From Hygrocybe punicea (taxonomy: Eukaryota; Basidiomycota; Agaricomycetes; Agaricales; Hygrophoraceae): a stretch of 64,000 bases of DNA. The notes below the pieces were generated by a model. That model saw only the letters and a program-made list of their open reading frames with translations, had not been told where the DNA came from and did no database searches. Shown piece after piece: positions 1 through 11,171 of this stretch. Each line of letters opens with the position of its first letter. Within the stretch, counting starts at the first letter, position 1. Location: the NCBI GenBank assembly GCA_963556145.1, contig OY744465.1, positions 5,084,001 to 5,148,000 on the forward strand, in the 5' to 3' direction. A program made the translations under genes and the position numbers.

Positions 1-1639
1 TCTCGAAACGGCTGGAAAATCTATCAAAGTCCCGGGCCAGCGATTTGGGAAGCGTGGCGGCCTTCGCAAGAGACAAAATCGACGAGGCCGCAGGATTGGC
101 ATGCCAAACAGTACACTGCTCGTGTCGTATGAGCATAAACGTGCGAGCGTTCGAAAGTATCAGCGCTCGAGCACTGCCATTCGCGTATGGGATATCCGGA
201 TGTTGAAGCTTTGAAGCTTTGAAGCTCGCTCCTATATGCCAGATCATCCTCAATAATAACTTGAATGAGTGGGTTATGCACACCAAGACTCAGCAATACT
301 TCCGTTAGGATCCGAAAGCGGATTGTTCATTATGCGCTTCCCCTTACTGTCCTGAAGTAAGTAGAGAAAATCAGCGTACGTGTTAACGTTATGGCACATT
401 TAACTGTACACGAAAACTTATTATGCGACGAGTATTGTTGCAGTATCATGGATTCGAGTCCCAATCAGGAGTGTTCTAACTAAGTGTGGAAAATTATGGG
501 AGGCCAAGAAATTTCATGACACCATCACGGCGGGGAAGGAGCAGCTGCTCCTGCGAGGCAACAGAAGCCAACGAGGCACCAAGGTCCACAATTTGACGGG
601 TAGAGGTAGATGATGAGGCGCTTCGAGGATTGAGACCGGTGATGAAATCATTCCTCATACCTGGTATATCATGAATTCAATAAACTTTGATTGCTCAATG
701 TGTCAATGTCTAAGATGATGGCATGGACATGGTTGGTATTTGCCTGAAGCCATTCCCTGAGACTCCTCCAAGGAGATATTTCGGTTTCAAAACCAGCCAA
801 CGCATCATCCAAGAAGACCTGCAATTTTGGCAGTGCGGCTGTATGAATGGTGCCTGGCTATGGGGTGTTGAGCTACCGGAAGAGTACGTACATCCTGTGA
901 ATGATCGCATTGAGCAAGAGACTTGGCGGCGGGAGCAGATCACATACAGATTCATGCAAAGTTTCAAAGATATCTATGACAGTGGTGTGACTTCTGCTTA
1001 GTCTACCGACGCGAAATGCGAGTTGGCCGTTATCATTTCCCACCACCGAGTCGGTCGGACGGGAGGAGCTGTGCATGAAGAAATCTACCATTCTCCAGGT
1101 ATAAGAGATAGAAGCCATTACCATCCAAGAAAGCACCTTGGTCGTTTCTCAGATAGCGGTTCAATCAAGCCAAGCATCTTGGAGGTGTCTGGTCCTATCG
1201 AAGCATCGTGCGCGCAGTGATATGTTCTCGGATGTATGCGTGAAGGCAATCGTTAACGTGTGGGAAAGATCTAACGGCCCAGAAGACTCTCAACCGCATT
1301 GCTGCACGCATCAAGAAAGTTACGGATGCAACAACCCGAATCGATGGCTCATGTCATAATGCCTTCCAAAGAATCTACGATGGATTCCTGGATGAAGGGG
1401 TGCCAAATATAGCATGCTTGATTAGACCTTCATGCACAGTGCAATGCCCGCAACTTCTTGGATAAACCTGGTATCCGATTCCCAAGGATCCTCCTCAGCC
1501 TAAGGCGGTTGATCATAAAGAACGGACCCGATGTCACAAAAGATGATTTACTCGAGATCTGCACCGACGACCAGTTGATCAAACAGGAACCCCAGTATAC
1601 CGATGGAGTGACTGATAAAGAGGACGTGGGGGAGGACCA
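1..1639. other. Left edge, no gene supported; decayed coding-like pieces
   Basis: I see no complete gene here. Two plus-strand stretches look coding-like: 723-1001 (contains RRYFGFKTSQRII and QSFKDIYDSG) and about 1258-1420 (contains AFQRIYDGFLDEGV). The shared F-x-x-IYD-x-G phrase hints at two degenerate copies of one hypothetical family. They cannot be joined into one frame and stops interrupt them, so they may be gene relics. A short GAAGCTTT tandem lies at about 203-228. Confidence 0.3.
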
Positions 1640-2423
1640 GTGGTGGTTGCGGATTCCAGAAGGCGAGTAATAATCCAAATGGTTTTCTTGCACTTATCAC
1701 ATTTCGGCACCGCAGTGGTTGTAGCCCTGGCTAACAGCACCCACATTCCACCATCTGACCCAAGTTTCAATTCCGATGCCATGATTGTCGTAGATTCGAA
1801 GAAGAAGCGGCGCGCAAGACTTAACCATAAAGCCGTCGACAAGAAGAAGAGGAAAACGGACAGCGGTGAAGATCTCGAGCCCAAAACTACGCCCATGAAA
1901 CCCATGGTGAAGGTAGAAAAGGTGTAAGTTCCGAGCCAAACAGCGAGCAGGTGAACCTGTCAACGATGGACACAGTCGTAAGTCTCACCAATTGTCTTGT
2001 GAAGCAAAACCTGGATAGCTGAAACAGTACTCACTGCCAGGCCTGTATAAATTGTGACGCCAAGGGTTCCAACGAAAAGAGGGCTTGCGACTTTTGCTCT
2101 GCCAATAAGGTCAAGTGCGAGGTGGCAGGTAAGTCGATCTAAGATTTATCCAGGCCAGAAACCTTTGCGAAAACCACGCAAAAGACTTGTTGTGCAGGTT
2201 CCTGGAACCTCGCGTCAGTTCCCGCGCGTCGAATCCGTGCCAACTTGGGGTTGGTTCAGAATCACCAACTAAGTCACCGACACCCTCGGAACCGACGTTG
2301 GGACAAATCTGGCAAATGTTGGAGAAGTGGGATCGCCAGAGCACGGCATTCCAGGAGAAGATGTTGGACAGGATGGCAGCTGTAGAGGATAAAGTTCGTT
2401 CTCGTAACCGTCCGTTCTCGTAA
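1640..2423 (+). CDS. Small protein with half a Cys-cluster and a coiled-coil tail
   Basis: Not recognised by name. The clearest part starts at ATG 1966 (Met-Asp-Thr-Val), splices at GTAAGT into an exon from about 2041, splices again (2130-2184) and ends at 2423. It encodes C-x2-C-x10-C-x2-C-x6-C, which resembles a Zn2Cys6 cluster lacking one cysteine, then a Ser/Pro linker and an amphipathic helix (LGQIWQMLEKWDRQ onward). Upstream, 1640-1927 encodes a very basic stretch (KKKRRAR, KKKRK) that could be a nuclear signal. Its join to the cysteine exons is not resolved, because the only gap available, about 20 nt, is too short to be an intron. The order basic region, Cys cluster, coiled coil is the same as in the plus-strand gene inside the LTR element at 29129-30594. 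Function unknown; it may be a truncated family member. Confidence 0.4.
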
Positions 2424-3006
2424 CCGTCCTTCTAACCATCCGTGTCAATCTGGTCCAATTCGTTCCTCGGATCCTTAACCTTCCACAACCTCTCACAGTT
2501 ACATAAATCTTTTTTTTTTTTTTGTAGTTACTAATAATTATCGTATGTGAATATCTCGCCCCTGCAGCACTATAATATCAAATACTTCAATATGATGTCT
2601 CCGAAAACGGCCAGGGACTCACAGAAAACAGGACCGCAACCATCACCGGGCCTGTCCCCAGCCCATTTCTCCATAATACATTTTCATACCGAAACTTATG
2701 CAACATTCCGAACGGTAGGAAACTTGAACCGGTTCCGGAACCGCAACCCTTGCCAGTGTAATTCGACGGTCGAATACCGGGCTCGAGACTGACCGCTCAT
2801 GCGCTCACGGTCATCTCGAATCTCCAGTTGCTTGGCTGGGAATACAGCGGAAATCTCGGTCACCATCGAAAGATTAATATTATAATAATAATATTCGAAA
2901 CACTGGCAACCGTTCTCCCCATCGCGCTCATTTAACACCGCCACGTAATCTAATATTATTAAAAGAAACCGGCTTATCGTAGCCCGCCAATCAGTTTTCT
3001 CCCGTC
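2424..3006. other. Intergenic, AT-rich
   Basis: No gene supported. It contains a T-run at about 2510-2523 and a small perfect AT palindrome near 2875-2893 (AATATTATAATAATAATATT). The last ~100 bases before the protease start are the likely promoter and leader, but I see no clear TATA box. Confidence 0.4.
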
Positions 3007-4930
3007 ATGAAATCCACAGTGCTTTTATTTACCCTCATGGTATCCTGGAACCTTGTTGGTGCTATTCGACTGCCTATTCATGGAAAGCGTCAATGGTTGG
3101 AACGCCGAAAAGCAAGCTTTATTGGTTCCGTCTTGACGGATTTGTCAGATGTGGAATACAACACGAATGTCACTTTGGGGGGTCTCCAGTTCTCGGTTAT
3201 CGTAGACACAGGAAGGTGAGGAGCCTTGCTTATGTAGCAGCAATTCCTGCTTGACATATTCTCATTTAGTGCTGACTTGTATGTCGTTTCTGCACAAAAT
3301 ATCCCAGGTGCCACCGACACGGGGGCAACTACCAGCGTCCAGTATGCTTCGGGGTCAGTAACAGGTGTGTTCGACCAACACCAGAGAACATATCGCTGGA
3401 GGGGATATGTTTACTTCTAGGTCCAATTCAAAATGCTGCTCTAGAATTTTCTGGACATAATGTTCCCAATCAAGCCTTCAGTAAGGCAATCATTTGTGGG
3501 TCTGCGCATGCCAATTCTAAGCTGGGGTACAATTGTAGTATTCGTATCCCCTGACCGGTCCCAACCGGATGGAACAGGACTCATTGGCCTTGGACCTTCC
3601 ATTAATTCGGCTATTCTTAGCACTTTAAACACGACAGATGGAAATACACCCCTCGACAACATTTTTCTTCAAGATCTCACAACCCCCAATTTCCTTTCCA
3701 TCCTTCTTGGACGGGCTGACGAACCTGGAAATTCATTCCCGGGAGATTTGACCGTTGGAGAGATACTCCCTGGTTACGATGCTATATCCTCGCAACCCCA
3801 GCTTGATGTCACCGTTGTTCCACTCTCTGACACCGGCAATCAGCATTGGCAGACATTACTTGACGAGGATGGCGTTATCGGACCGAATGGACAACCTATA
3901 CCTGTGACCAGTGAAGTTCAAACATCTGCCAACACTAAACAGCTCACGGCGGTATTGGACAGCGGTTTCAGCCTCCCTCAGGTTCCAAAGTACGAGGTTG
4001 TTTTTAATCAATTTGATCGCTTGATCGCTAAGGACCATTTCAATGTTTTGCAGGACTGTGGCGGATGGCTTCTACAGCTCAATTCAGGGTGCTGAGTTTG
4101 TCAATGTCTCCGGTGCTGGCGAAATCTGGACCGTTCCCTGTGACCAAGAAGTCAATATTACCTTCAAAATGGGCGGTAACACATATCCAGTACATCCTCT
4201 CGATGCCGTGATGGACCCTGCCGACCTTGGAATCCCCCCTGTGCAGAACTCGAAAGGTGATCATGTCTGCATTGGTTCGGTGCGTATATGTATATTACCA
4301 TTCTTGAATGTTGTTCATCTGGTCCCTACAATAGTTCCAACCCTTCTCCTTCAGTAAAACGGGAACATACGACATGATCCTGGGCATGGCATTCCGTAGG
4401 TCTTTCTTTTTCCATGGCTCGAGTCATTCCTCTTCTTCATCCTGCAATCCTCAGTCAGGAACACATACGTTCTCATCAACTTTGGCGACTTCATACTGGG
4501 AACGCCAAACAGGGCATCCCCGTACATCCAATTTTTGTCCACGACGAACGACACGTCTAAAGCCCATGCCGATTTCGTCGCAGTTCGCGGCAAAGGCGAC
4601 GCATCCAAACATGCACCTTCTAGTGGCAGCGATCATCACACCAGTTTTTTCTCCGCCCATGCCCGGCTCATATACCTTATAGGCGGCTCTATTTTGGGTG
4701 TGATCATTCTGGGCGTCGTCGCAGCCTTCATTTTCAGCCGGAGGCACCGGAAGAGGAGGAATACATCCAAAGTCGTTTATTCGCCGTCATCTTCGTTTGG
4801 TAACTATTCACCGCTGGATGCTCCCGCCCCTGCTCCTGCGACGGATCTCCATTTGCCGCCTTTACGACCAGGCTGGGAACCACATTACAATTATCAACAG
4901 GACAGCGAGCCATTGGTTCCTAGATACTAG
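3007..4930 (+). CDS. Membrane-anchored pepsin-family (A1) aspartic protease
   Basis: Secreted or surface endopeptidase with two catalytic aspartates. Seven exons (3007-3215, 3270-3364, 3421-3480, 3539-3989, 4054-4279, 4335-4395, 4455-4930) give 525 residues in one frame. Residues 1-19 are a signal peptide (MKSTVLLFTLMVSWNLVGA). The first catalytic motif, DTGS near residue 70, is created across intron 1. The second is DSGF near residue 260. Family landmarks in the C-terminal lobe include CIGSF, then YDMILGMAFLRN. A hydrophobic segment at about 439-461 followed by RRHRKRR anchors the protein as a single-pass type I membrane protein with a ~65-residue Pro-rich cytosolic tail; such C-terminal extensions are known in fungal A1 proteases. 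Intron 5 uses the acceptor ending at 4334; a later AG at 4356 gives the wrong frame. Well-supported gene; substrate unknown. Confidence 0.93.
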
Positions 4931-5292
4931 AGCTCGGTGGACGTGTTTTTTCTTATACATGGCATTCTTGTCATCTTGTTATAGCAACCGAACCCTTTGA
5001 TGAACCCTGTTCGAGATTGAACGGACTTAAGATAAGCTCATGTCATCACGTGATCCATATTTTGCAATCCAAGACTCCGAGGGGCTCGCCATACAAATCT
5101 AGGGTCATCGCTGTTGTCCTCATGCCGACACTCTAGGAGACGTGGAGCGACACCGCGCATCGAATTTCTAACGTATCATACCGCACAGCCAAACTGGCAC
5201 CTCAGGGTCACCGGTCAGACCTAGACATTCAAAATTTCAAAGAAATATCACCTGGTAGTTTCTCTTTTGTACTTTCCACCAACTTCTCCAAG
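4931..5292. other. Intergenic between protease and QNG1
   Basis: No gene seen. The 3' flank of the protease and the promoter of the next gene lie here; a CACGTGAT-containing stretch occurs at about 5047. Confidence 0.4.
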
Positions 5293-6884
5293 ATGGCAGC
5301 ATTGCTACGGACTCTGGCGTTAGAAATTTCGGACGATTCTGACCTCGCCGAAAAACCTGATGATTGGATTCAGGTCGAAAATACTTTGGTGATAGCTAAC
5401 AATCCCGTTGTGGAGAGCGCAGAATTTGCATTCAAAGTATGTTACATCACATATTGTGCACAAGCTCTTTAGCAGAGTGGTTTTTATTATTTTATTTACA
5501 TTCCAAATCTCTCTAGAAGACCAATCTGGTGCAAGTGAACGATGAAGGTGTCAAGTTAGCAGCTAAACACGTGGGTGGCTCAATTTCTGACAAGTGTATC
5601 CTCGTCCGAAAATTTCTTTTTTCTTTCAGATCCACCAGAAAATGCTTTCCGAATCCTACACTCCACGTACATGGCGCATGCACCCCCTTCATATCTGTCC
5701 TCCGGATCCGTACGACCCCGCTGATCCACTAACAAAACAATCTCTCGACTGGTTATTCCTTATCTCTTGCCTTAATTTTAGCTTCTGGTCTGAAAAAGAG
5801 GGTGGTGTTGAGCGCTACGGCGTGCAATGGCGAGAGGGCTGGGATATGGGCGGAACAAAGGTGTGGACTGGGTATTGGAGCCTGGTCGCTGCTCTCAACC
5901 GAGGTGACCGACTTCTTGTCAGTTCACTCGAGTTGTTGCACTGACGCGCATGTTTTCCCAGCGCTGGAGGAGGAGATTCCGATCACAGATCCATCATTTT
6001 ACTCGTCTGAAATGCTCTGCCCTGATTCGCTAATCGAACATGTTTTCCGTCGTGCTGCACAATCAAGGGAGAATTTGCCGTTACTCCAGGACCGGATACT
6101 TGTCATGCGCGAAGTCGGATTTATTCTTTGCGCGGTGAGTTGACTTGTCTCTCGTACAGAAGAAAATCTTTCGAATTGATGCCTCGCGCCTCTCCGATCA
6201 AACAGTTCTTCGGTGGCTCCTTTCAAGGTTTCATTGACGAATTTCACAGAAGATACGATCACCAAGGTACCGCAATAGACCTCGTTCACATGGTCGCTGA
6301 AACTTTCCCCTCATTTCGTGACGAGACCTGGCTTGAAGGTCGCAGAGGCCAGTCGTATACCTTTTGCTTCAAAGACCAAGTAGCTGATGGTCCCTCCCCT
6401 GTTTTCAGTTTTCATCTGGAAGCGGGCACAGATCCTCGTCGCCGAGACTTGGGCAGCTTTTTACCCCTTGCCTTCTTCACAAGCCTCAACACCAACCCAC
6501 CCCATCTTCCCTGGCGCTCCTGGTCCTGCAATCCAGGACCTCACCATGTTCGCAGACTACCGCGTCCCACAAATCCTGCACCACCTACACATCCTGACGT
6601 ATCCACCTGCTCTGGTGCGCATGTTGCGCCAGCATATACCGCTGGATCCAGGGTCACGAGAAGAGGTGAGCATTCGGGCAGCGAGCGTCGTAGCTGTTGA
6701 ACGGGTAGGAGCGGAGATACGCAGGATGCGTGGGGAAGACGAGGGGAAGGGGGTGAGTAGTGTATTGATCGACTTTTACTTGTGGGATTTGGCGAAGAGG
6801 GTGGAGAACGGGGAGGAGATGGTTGAGGGGATCGACACGGTTGATATTGTGCCCGCACACCGCACGAGAAGCATCTGGTATTGA
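5293..6884 (+). CDS. QNG1: Queuosine 5'-phosphate N-glycosylase (queuosine salvage, DUF2419)
   Basis: Releases the queuine base from queuosine 5'-phosphate so that eukaryotes lacking queuine synthesis can reload tRNA. Six exons (5293-5436, 5517-5570, 5630-5903, 5962-6134, 6206-6347, 6409-6884) give 420 residues. Recognisable family blocks, in order: FWSEKEGGVERYGVQW, GYWSLVAALNRALEE, ITDPSFYSS, FGGSF with the following FPSFRDE, WKRAQILVAETW, MFADYRVPQ, LIDFYLWDLAK and the C-terminal HRTRSIWY. Exon 5 ends at 6347 with a GC donor. The canonical GT nine bases upstream would delete Gly-Arg-Arg from the conserved EGRRV block, so GC is preferred. A low-complexity insert (PLPSSQASTPTHPIF region) sits between two conserved blocks. 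Intact; housekeeping neighbours. Confidence 0.92.
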
Positions 6885-7108
6885 TGTCGATGCCACGGGC
6901 TCTGGCCATAGAATTATTTATGTTTTACTTATTGGGCTTGCCAAGCACTAGAGGCTGAGCTCTAGATCTATTTCCACTGCTATTTATTCTGCGCGCAACA
7001 AACCCAAGTTAGGGACAAGTGTAGACCGCAGAAAAGTTGATAACGACCCACTGCCTTTGTTTCCAGTTGAAAGACGCAAGGCGGCAAGACGCGTTGGACA
7101 AGAAACTC

Positions 7109-9031
7109 ATGAGCGTGCAATACCACTGTCCGTGCCTGTCCACGTCTCCCGTCCCTCCACCACCGCATCTCCCTTCATCATCGTACAGCTTTCACCCATT
7201 GCACACTCTTTTCTTCTGTGAAGAATGTGATGCCGTCAGGTGCAATCGCTGTGTCTCAGTGGAAGTGAGTGGGTACTACTGCCCAAACTGTTTGTTCGAG
7301 GTCCCTATGGCCAGTGTACGTGCAGAGAAGAACAGGTGTGCAGAATCTCAGCCTTTTCATACGCATTTTTGCTTAACAAAGAAATGGCTAAGGTGTGCTC
7401 GTAACTGTTTCCTGTGTCCTAATTGCCGGAACACTCTTTCGGTCGTGCCCTCTGACCCACCCGACGCAGCAGACAGTCATCTGTCTGCCAACCCGATCAG
7501 CGTTATCGGTGAACCGCCGTTTCTCCTTTATTGTAATTATTGCAGATGGGATTCCGCCGAAGTTGGCATCACCTTCGAGAAGCCGACTGGCCTTGCAGGT
7601 AAGACTTTTTCTCTCTCAAAAAATCTTCAGCTTATCACCCCTCAATTATGTCGAAGCCCAACTTCAAAGATCCGAAGACTCCGCCCCGGATTCGCTCGAG
7701 TTCGAACGCCTGAAGGAACATTTTGAGCCTTTCATCCGTTCATCGTCGGGATCCTCTTCCTCTTCCTCCGTCCTTCCTAGTACTACCACCTCTCACCATT
7801 CTCACACAAATTCTATCACCGCTGCTGCTTCTGCAGCACTGGCACGCGATATTCCTGGGATTATCAAGTATAATCCCTTAACGCGTAGTCGGAGCGGGAG
7901 GGACAAGACTGCGAATAAGGACGAGATGCCGGAATACAGGAGTAGGCTTGACATTTCCGTCGCGAGCGGCTCGGGAACTGGCGGAGGAGACGCGGATGTC
8001 GATTTCATGAGGCATATTGAGACTGTAGGGGAGGTAGCCACGTTTGAGCAGAGATGTGCGAATAGCTGGGCGATGTCGTTACAGACAAGGTTTGTCCCCT
8101 GTGCTGTCCTGTTAGATCCATGTTTTGTTTACGGTGTGAGTGCAGAGACCTAAAACCTTTACGTATACCGCTACATTCCAAGACATCCAAACGTTGCCCA
8201 TCTTGTACCCATATCCTCATTAAACCAGAACAAAAGGCTCAATCTGTCCGTTACAAAATCAAACTCGTTGCTGCTAACTACCTGCCTTTGATCACCGTCA
8301 CTCTCCCGCACACCCATGCAGCAACGATGAATGCTGAGACAACAAAACGGCAATTAGCCAAGTCCACATCGGGTGCCGCTGACGACGACGGCGGCGCAGG
8401 TAACTCGATTGGCATGGTTGCAGGCAAAACATACCCCTTCCATCTAGCGATGACGAACCCTCTCTATGACCCCATCCAAGTCAGGTTATCTGTCCAGCGC
8501 ATTCACGTCGCGGCGCCTCCCCCTGATGGAAGTGCTCCCGAGAAGGCACGGCGACCACCGTTTGCCCTATCTCTCCCGACCTCACCGTTCTCCATTGCTG
8601 CGTTTGCGGAAGCATGGGAGTACGAGGATGATGAAGACATGTTTGGGGCGGCCGACGAGTTTGGAGAAACTGCCGCGCGCGGAGGGAGAGAAAAGGAGGG
8701 CCGAGGGAAGACCAAAACCGTGGGTGTGCTGGAGAAGAGGGCTAATGTGACTGTCGTTGGTGGGGAGGTCGTTATTGGGAAGGAAGCGCGAGGGACCGTC
8801 AAGGTGTGTTCAACAGCCCTTTTTTGTCGCAATCCAGTTTTGGATTTTGATGTGGAATTACAGTTCAATATGCTTGTATCCTATACGTATCGATCAGACG
8901 ACCCTGCTCCATCGGAGGGGAATGAGGGTACCGTTTCTTCGCGACCAATGGCAACAAAGGCTCCTGAGGTCAAGACGTTTGCCTTCTACACTGTGGTTGA
9001 TTTGGGACCTATCATTGCCAGAACAAACTAG
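7109..9031 (+). CDS. Dynactin subunit 4 (p62)
   Basis: Component of the pointed-end complex of dynactin, the dynein activator for microtubule transport. Four exons (7109-7335, 7393-7598, 7657-8089, 8146-9031) give 583 residues. The N-terminus begins VQYHCPC and continues with the p62 cysteine-rich region: CEECDAVRCNRC, YYCPNC, CFLCPNC, CNYC. The next block is the p62 signature RDLKPLRIPLHSKTSKRC followed by CPSC and ILIKPEQKAQSVRYKIKL. The C-terminal beta-rich part contains NMLVSYTY. Intron 2 uses the acceptor ending at 7656; an earlier AG at about 7630 would add out-of-frame sequence. Longer than animal p62 (about 460) because of Ser-rich and acidic inserts. Lies 225 bp downstream of QNG1 in the same direction. 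Confidence 0.93.
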
Positions 9032-9094
9032 TTTATCGTAGGCGATATAGATGATGGGAATATGCCCGTAATTCAAAATATATGAATTGCATCA

Positions 9095-10320
9095 TCAAGC
9101 CTTACTTTCAACCCAGGTTTCGAGAGCCTTGTTCAGCTTCTCAGGTTCCTCAAGTTGAAGCCAATGACCGGTGTCAAAATCAACTACAGTCAAATCCACC
9201 GCCAGCTTCTCAAGACCCTTTTCCCCGGCTTTGGGGAGGTTCGAGTAGTCCTTAAGAGCCGCACCAAAGAATGCAGGCTTAGTGATTGCGTAGTTCTCTT
9301 TGGGAATATCTGCCCGTGCTGTTAGAAAGGTAGGAGCGATGCGATGGAGAGAGGGGCTTGCCGATATTATCCTGACGGTTGACGTTCGTGGTAAAGGCTT
9401 TGTACCAGTTGAGAGGCGCCGTCAAGCCGCCTTTCAGTATATTCTCCCGGACAGTATTATATTCCTACACCATTCTGAATGAGAAAACATCATGACAAAA
9501 AGATAAACAATGTTCACCTCTTGGGTAATGTACTTGGCCCTCTCAGTGATTTTGCCCTTTCGTATCCAATCCTCCCATTGGCCCGGGACGTTCACTAAAG
9601 TCCGCCAAATCTCCGGGTCGGCCGCATAGAGGACAGTAAGGAAGGAATCAATCTGGGGAAAAAGTGAGATTCCCAGTCTAAGAGCCAAGAAAGTGTAGAT
9701 CGTGAAGCCATACATTGTTCTCGATCAGAGACGCCGCTGTGTCTGGGATCATCAGTGTCCAGTATCCGTAGAGCTCTGTTCCGAAGCTGGCCTTCATCTT
9801 CGCCATGAGTTCCTCGAGGTTAAAGTCGGGCGGAGAAGGGCTCACGAATCCGCGAGCAAGCCACGCGAATCCGAGGAAGCGATCAGAGTGCAGAAGCGAG
9901 AGACGGGATACGAGTGAGCAACCCCTGGGTGTATAGGTGTGGGGGTCAGTCGATACAATACGGGTGGGTAATCGTGGTTATCACAAGAAGGGCAAATAAT
10001 ATTGACCAATCGTGTCCGACCGCAAACGCTGTATCGACGTGTTCTGCGTCCAAGATATCGATGACATCGGCGGACATGGCATTCAGGGAATAGTCCTTGA
10101 GCTCGGTGGGCTTGTCTGTTCCACCGTAGCCCAACATGTCGGGAACGATTAAACCGAAGCCTTTTGCAGAGAAATATTCAATCTGGTGACGCCAATCATA
10201 AGACGTGGAAGGAAATCCGTGGATGAAAAGAAGGGTGGGTTTTCCAGAATTGGGGGAAAAAGAGATGTAGTGGTAGGTAAGGCCTCTCTTTGTCTGGATG
10301 TTGTTGTCCATAGGAACCAT
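9095..10320 (-). CDS. Epoxide hydrolase-like alpha/beta hydrolase
   Basis: Soluble alpha/beta-hydrolase of the epoxide hydrolase group, predicted to open epoxides to diols. Start is the ATG at 10320; a longer frame begins at a non-ATG codon. The first exon (10007-10320) carries the oxyanion motif HGFPSTSYDW and ends in the nucleophile elbow, which becomes HDWG when joined across the first intron. The middle exons carry the lid region (FGTELYGYWTLMIPDTAAS, then AADPEIWRTLVNVPGQW). The last exon contains VDFDTGHWLQLE with the catalytic His, and ends at 9095 with ETWVESKA. Several short introns are present; not all boundaries were fixed. The physiological substrate (lipid epoxide, toxicant or metabolite) cannot be told. 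Converges on dynactin p62, 63 bp apart. Confidence 0.88.
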
Positions 10321-10565
10321 TGCGAACAAAGGTTGTAATTACGGGGCCGAATTGCTAATAAGCTAAGCGCAACTTTACACATATGCATGATCTATTACAT
10401 TCAAAGAGACAGAAGAAATTGGACACGACAAGCACACATTATACGATTCAATCACGGTAGTGGTACAATCACCCTTCGAGCTGCATGACACCGATAGCGA
10501 GCTCAGCACTAGTAGAAGGTGATGGGCAGTATGTAGCTTACGAAACAGGATTTTGCGCACAAAGG

Positions 10566-11171
10566 CTACTCATGGAGTTCGAATCTCCAGGCTTGCTTCT
10601 CCCCTTCGAACGGCCGGAGCGCAGTCTGTGAAATGCTGTCATTATCCACAACAGCAGACACGAATGTGCCACGTACTTGCGGGGGGAGATTTTTCACAAC
10701 TGAGACGTCAAACGCCAGCTCTTCACCTTCGAAGGGACCGTCGGGAACCACAATGCTGAGCAGGTATTAAAAATGTTCCACTGGTGGAGATACAAGCTAC
10801 TCACTAAAAATACCACGGCTCCCTTGAAGGGTAGAGTACCCACTGGCGGGCCTTAGGGTACCCACCGACTAGCTTGTTGGCCTCAGGTTCCCCTTCGTAT
10901 GATAGATAAGTTCCAGATTCCAGATTGATGATTGTAACGGTTGCATTCTTATGGATTTGAATGGACCACTGACCGGAGGGAAATCGTATTCTGTGAGAAT
11001 AGCTTGGCGAAAGCTGGTAGATGAACAATGCCTCACCTCTTGTTCTTTGGGATGGCCAGTTGGAGACAAAATCAGAACAGGAGTGCCCGGCGTCTCACTC
11101 CCGCGTTCAAGGGTCACCAGCTGCTCATGTGGGCGGGAGATTGTGTACACACCACCTGGGATACGAGCCAT
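10566..11171 (-). CDS. Beta-trefoil protease inhibitor, probable I66 (cospin-like) family
   Basis: Small cytosolic beta-trefoil protein, probably a serine-protease inhibitor of MEROPS family I66, known from mushrooms as cospin and mycospin. No signal peptide. Visible blocks: the N-terminal PGGVYTISRPHEQLVTLE, then TYLSYEGEPEANKLVGGYP, then the C-terminal IVVPDGPFEGEELAFDVS and TALRPFEGEKQAWRFELHE, stopping at 10566. The two 3' introns splice cleanly: one inside the WYF/IVV junction, and one with donor GTACGT after Leu-Pro-Pro-Gln. The first exon (ATG 11171, ending near GTGAGG after Pro-Lys-Glu-Gln-Glu) does not join in frame to the second with any normal-length canonical intron I can find. 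Either an unusual splice is used or there is a frameshift. A related ricin-B-like trefoil is the alternative. Confidence 0.6.

Noticed and set aside
440..475. tRNA B-box-like GATTCGAGTCC
   Set aside because: No matching stem or A box nearby.
4280..4356. GC donor or late acceptor for intron 5 of the aspartic protease
   Set aside because: The canonical acceptor at 4334 keeps the frame and gives the expected CIGSFQP block.
10566..10590. tRNA T-arm-like GGAGTTCGAATCTCC
   Set aside because: It encodes the conserved C-terminus WRFEL of the inhibitor on the other strand, and no acceptor, D-arm or anticodon arm surrounds it.
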